From [Eubacterium] saphenum (GTDB taxonomy: Bacteria; Bacillota; Clostridia; Lachnospirales; Anaerotignaceae), in assembly GCA_004557645.1 (NCBI GenBank), contig SFGI01000024.1, positions 1 through 43,967 of the forward strand: 43,967 nt of DNA, written 5' to 3'. The notes below the pieces were generated by a model that saw only the letters and a program-made list of their open reading frames with translations, ran no database searches and was not told where the DNA came from. Shown here one piece after another: positions 41,217 through 43,967 of this stretch. Each line of letters opens with the position of its first letter. The first letter of the stretch is position 1. A program made the position numbers and the translations under genes.

Positions 41217-42587
41217 TTATTCCTCCCGATCTTTTGTTTCTCTCAACTCTTTGGGCAGCTTTTCCCACGGCAGCCGTTCATACAGATGAAAGATCTGCCG
41301 CACGATGCTGTCCCCTCCGTGTCCTTTCAGCTGCCGATGAGCTGCCTGCACCGCTTCGGGGATGGCATCCGCCGTGGCAAAAGACAGATCTGCCGCCGCC
41401 AGCATAGAAAGGTCGTTCTTATTGCTGCCAAAAGCCACGCATTTCTTCTGGGGAATATCCAGCATCAGCCGTTTCAGCATATATTCCTTAGTGGCATTTT
41501 TGTGATAGATCTTCCAATGACAGTATCCCTCAGGCGTTTCGCTTTTATCCCGCAGAAAATGCAGCTCATGGTCGGTATCCATGGCACGCACCTCCTGCTC
41601 CAGTGCATCGGCTTCTTCATCCTTCAGCACCAGCAGGATATAGACCACGATGCCCTCTTCGGGCATATCGCCGTAAACATAATTGCGGTAAGGGGAACGG
41701 CGGGCTGTTTCATACAGCTTCTGTTCCACCTCATTTTTGAACTTTTTATAATAGATCAACAATACATCCTGCCAGACTACATTCAGAAAATAATGATAGC
41801 CCCTTTCCTGCAGCAGAGCGCAGATGGCATCCACCATCTCTTTCCGCAGGCCATTGGTGGCAAGATATCTTTTTTCCTTCAAATCATAAAGCACCGCCCC
41901 ATCCATGGCGATGACAGGCAGGTTCAGGTTCAGTCCCTTTACATCCGCCAGCAGGGACGCAGGAGTCCGTTCTGTGGCGATAGTAAACGCCAGCCCATTC
42001 TGGAGCATCTGCTTCAATTCAAAGGAAACATAGGGCGAGATCCCTGTTTTCTCATCATACAATGCTCCGTCGAAGCCCGTCACAAAAAGGCAGTCCTCCG
42101 CCTTTTTTCTGGGCAAATGCAAACTGTTGACCCCCAGGGAAACGAGGATACCGATGATGGTCTCCACAGAACGATTCACCGCATCGATGATAGGCGGCCG
42201 TCCCCCATTGGAAAGGCAGATACTCAAAAGCACGATGCCCGCCAGTGCCGATGCCCCTCTTCTTTTCAGCAGCACCGTCACATACATGACAGGGATGATG
42301 GCAAAGGAGATGCCCATATACCGCAGGATACGATATTCCCAGGGGATGAAACGGATCAGATACAGCACCAGCAGGGCAAATACCGCCCCCACCAGGGTAC
42401 CGATGATACGATTGAAGGCTGCCTGCAGGCTGTTTTCCACATAGGGCTGCATACAAATGATGGCCGCAATGGTGGAAAAAACAGGGACACCCTCTTCCCC
42501 TCGGGCAAAATACAGCAGAAAACAGATGGCAACTGCCAGCGATGTTTTGATCATACGCATGCCGACCCTCGGCATATTTGCAAACAT
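41217..42587 (-). CDS. FUSC/aromatic-acid-exporter-like permease fused to a degenerate HAD domain
   Basis: The 456-residue protein joins two parts. The N-terminus (about 1-150) has five or six membrane segments and resembles the ArAE/FUSC permease half (RMIKTSLAVAICFLL, NRIIGTLVGAVFALL). The C-terminus (about 165-450) resembles a Cof-type HAD hydrolase. Its catalytic loop reads TGFDG where active enzymes have DxDG: the nucleophile is Gly171. Motif II Thr205 and motif III Lys367 remain, but the metal motif reads GSNKND instead of GDxxND. It is likely a non-catalytic sensor or binding domain; that is inference. ATG 42587 follows AAAGGAG. Confidence 0.8.
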   Translation of the reverse strand: MFANMPRVGMRMIKTSLAVAICFLLYFARGEEGVPVFSTIAAIICMQPYVENSLQAAFNRIIGTLVGAVFALLVLYLIRFIPWEYRILRYMGISFAIIPVMYVTVLLKRRGASALAGIVLLSICLSNGGRPPIIDAVNRSVETIIGILVSLGVNSLHLPRKKAEDCLFVTGFDGALYDEKTGISPYVSFELKQMLQNGLAFTIATERTPASLLADVKGLNLNLPVIAMDGAVLYDLKEKRYLATNGLRKEMVDAICALLQERGYHYFLNVVWQDVLLIYYKKFKNEVEQKLYETARRSPYRNYVYGDMPEEGIVVYILLVLKDEEADALEQEVRAMDTDHELHFLRDKSETPEGYCHWKIYHKNATKEYMLKRLMLDIPQKKCVAFGSNKNDLSMLAAADLSFATADAIPEAVQAAHRQLKGHGGDSIVRQIFHLYERLPWEKLPKELRETKDREE

Positions 42588-42758
42588 ACAGAAATCTCCT
42601 TTCCATTGTTCTATTTGCAAAGTATAGAAAAATTCCCACCCTCTGTCAAGGCGTTCCGGGAAATCAAAAGAAAAACATAGGATGCACAAAAACCGTCATT
42701 TTCCATAGTATGAAAGAGAAGCAGGCCTGTTTCCAAAAAAATAATAGGAGGAATGTTT

Positions 42759-43427
42759 ATGAATGAATTTTCTTGCGGCGATCGAGATCGAGACAGAGCT
42801 CGAGACAGAGACCGCTGCCGCAGCTGTCACAACTGGAACAACTGCCACAATAACCCCAACTGCTGTTGGGCCCGCTGCTGCGTGCTGACAGGGGCTACGG
42901 GTGCTACCGGCAGAACCGGCGCTACTGGTCCCACCGGGCCTCAGGGGCCTCGGGGCTTCACAGGTGCAACCGGCAAAACCGGGGCTACCGGTGCTACGGG
43001 TGCCACAGGGGCTACGGGTGCTACCGGTGCCACAGGGGCTACCGGCGTAACCGGGGCTACTGGGGCTACCGGCAGAACCGGCGCTACTGGTCCCACCGGG
43101 CCTCAGGGGCCTCGGGGCTTCACTGGTGCAACCGGCAAAACCGGGGCTACCGGTGCTACGGGTGCCACAGGGGCTACGGGTGCTACCGGTGCCACAGGTG
43201 CTACCGGCAGAACCGGCGCTACCGGCGCAACCGGCAGAGACGGTGAAAACGGGGCTACCGGCGCAACGGGCGCAACCGGGGCTACTGGTGCAACCGGCAG
43301 AACCGGCGCAACAGGGGCTACCGGCAGAGACGGCGAAAACGGCGCAACAGGGGCTACTGGTGCAACGGGCGCTACCGGGGCAACGGGTGCTACTGAGCCA
43401 CTCGTATTTGCACAACTTTCCGTCTAA
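42759..43427 (+). CDS. Collagen-like repeat surface protein, probably 3'-truncated
   Basis: The 222-residue protein has an unusual N-terminus: an Arg/Asp repeat (about 8-19) and eight cysteines in residues 6-41, then 56 uninterrupted G-X-Y triplets, mostly GAT with GRT, GPQ, GFT and GEN variants. Such proteins form triple-helical filaments on clostridial spores or cell surfaces. There is no signal peptide. The end is abrupt (EPLVFAQLSV) without the C-terminal globular domain usual after GAT repeats, and a serine recombinase gene follows 15 nt later. ATG 42759 follows AGGAGG; an ATG at 42753 is too close. An AC-N16-CATA sequence (42686-42707) weakly resembles a sigma-K promoter. Confidence 0.85.
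   Translation: MNEFSCGDRDRDRARDRDRCRSCHNWNNCHNNPNCCWARCCVLTGATGATGRTGATGPTGPQGPRGFTGATGKTGATGATGATGATGATGATGATGVTGATGATGRTGATGPTGPQGPRGFTGATGKTGATGATGATGATGATGATGATGRTGATGATGRDGENGATGATGATGATGATGRTGATGATGRDGENGATGATGATGATGATGATEPLVFAQLSV
42903..43198 (+). repeat. Direct duplication inside the collagen-like gene
   Basis: Positions 42903-43036 and 43065-43198 are about 134 bp and nearly identical (one A/T change seen), offset by 162 bp (54 codons). This is a recent in-frame duplication within the triplet region, superimposed on shorter repeats of 9-18 bp. Confidence 0.85.
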
Positions 43428-43442
43428 TATTCCGCAGCATAA

Positions 43443-43967
43443 TCAACCCGTTTTTTCATCATGCAAAAATGCATTTTCCTTCCTATTATTTTCGATATAT
43501 TCCATGATTTTCTTATACTGATCTGCAAACCGGAACATGATTGTCAATGCCCCATTTTCATGAACATAAATAGTATCAACCAATTCTACCAGCAAACCTC
43601 GCTCTAGATGGGTTATATTCTTATGTTTCATAAACATCTCGAAATATGGCTCATTAGATTTTATTCCCTTTTCAAGAGCTGCTTTTTCTTCTTCAAGATT
43701 TGTAATCACCGCCTGAAGCTGTTCCACCTGGCTTTTATATTTTTCCTTGATACGTCTGTACTCTTCTTTTGTTATTTCTCCAGTACGCCAGTCCATATAT
43801 AACGTATCTGAAATGGATTCCAATTTCTGAAGTTCCCTTTTCTTGGCTACCAACGTCCCATCAATGCGCTTCGATGCTGTATGAACCAGCGGCGCACTCC
43901 CGATTTCCTCTACCAGTCCATTCAGATCTTCCACAAGCTGGATCTGTTTTTGAATCGTCAGAAGAAC
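43443..43967 (-). CDS. Large serine recombinase, C-terminal part (runs off the window)
   Basis: Only the last 174 residues or so are visible; the frame is open to the window edge, so the start and catalytic domain lie outside. The segment has a coiled-coil (about LVAKKRELQKLESIS to NLEEEKAALEKG), EITKEEYRRIKEKY, and the C-terminal FADQYKKIMEYIENN motif typical of DUF4368-type serine recombinases of Tn4451/Tn5397-like elements and ICEs. These catalyse excision and insertion of the element. It converges on the collagen-like gene, at what is probably one end of a mobile element. Confidence 0.85.
   Translation of the reverse strand, partial: VLLTIQKQIQLVEDLNGLVEEIGSAPLVHTASKRIDGTLVAKKRELQKLESISDTLYMDWRTGEITKEEYRRIKEKYKSQVEQLQAVITNLEEEKAALEKGIKSNEPYFEMFMKHKNITHLERGLLVELVDTIYVHENGALTIMFRFADQYKKIMEYIENNRKENAFLHDEKTG

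Noticed and set aside
40518..42680. 720-codon open frame on the + strand opposite tcdA and the FUSC-HAD gene
   Set aside because: Antisense shadow with a composition rich in His/Phe/Gln/Cys, typical of reverse-complement frames here; both minus-strand genes are recognisable.
42890..43390. Short repeats that could look like a CRISPR array
   Set aside because: The period is 9 bp and codon-based, spacers are absent, and the frame encodes G-X-Y triplets without a stop; it is a collagen-like gene.

Overview
This window looks like chromosomal DNA from a low-to-medium GC, Gram-positive anaerobe of the Clostridia, most likely near Lachnospiraceae/Anaerotignum. The evidence is the paired GlgC/GlgD glycogen synthesis genes, a WalR/WalK system with YycH and YycI, two murA genes, an FMN-riboswitch rib operon in the Firmicutes order D-E-BA-H, a two-gene LysO exporter, strong GGAGG ribosome sites and sigma-A promoters, and a GAT-type collagen-like surface protein of spore-formers. 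The genus is inferred; no rRNA is present to confirm it. The window is gene-dense and mostly ordinary housekeeping until the last 1.2 kb.

Layout. 134-2527 (-): glgC-glgD. 2873-4243 (+): murC. 4462-18166 (-): a long envelope-centred block with a small membrane protein, rlmH, a WalJ/YycJ-type metallo-beta-lactamase, murA (copy 1), initiator tRNA, a YgjP-type metalloprotease, ftsH, murA (copy 2), then yycI, yycH, an exported Ig-like protein, walK and walR; a tRNA-Gly on the + strand sits between murA copy 2 and yycI. 18333-18898 (+): two small unknown proteins. 18998-23407 (-): pgi, a LysM-G5 membrane protein, a GntR/FCD regulator and ispE. 23641-27611 (+): promoter, FMN riboswitch, ribD-ribE-ribBA-ribH, followed by an AI-2E-family permease. 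28831-30395 (-): cysK and a TraX-family gene. 30550-31419 (+): map. 31492-42587 (-): hydrolase, tRNA-Leu plus two truncated tRNA-Leu copies, lysO in two genes, ltaE, an ABC-F protein, a lipoprotein, a MATE transporter, a cytidylate-kinase-like protein, tcdA and a FUSC-HAD fusion. 42759-43427 (+): collagen-like protein, apparently cut short next to the 3' end of a large serine recombinase gene (43443 to the window edge) that marks one end of a mobile element.

How the parts work together. Much of the left half serves the cell envelope: UDP-MurNAc synthesis (two MurA, MurC), the essential WalRK signalling system with its membrane regulators, WalJ, FtsH and a LysM protein. Three sequences match the published WalR operator form (two TGTWAH half-sites, 11 bp apart): a four-half-site array before the exported protein-yycH-yycI unit, one upstream of the LysM-G5 gene and one upstream of ftsH. 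This suggests a local WalR regulon visible from sequence alone.

Most unusual points: the putative WalR operator array; three copies of tRNA-Leu(CAG) with identical bodies, two lacking the same first 12 nt; a FUSC permease fused to a HAD domain that has lost its catalytic aspartate; a family of short palindromes with a CTCCG/CTTCG core, often beside longer hairpins, including a tandem array at 40046-40330; and a collagen-like gene apparently interrupted by a serine-recombinase element. I did not find a clearly new multi-gene defence or metabolic system.
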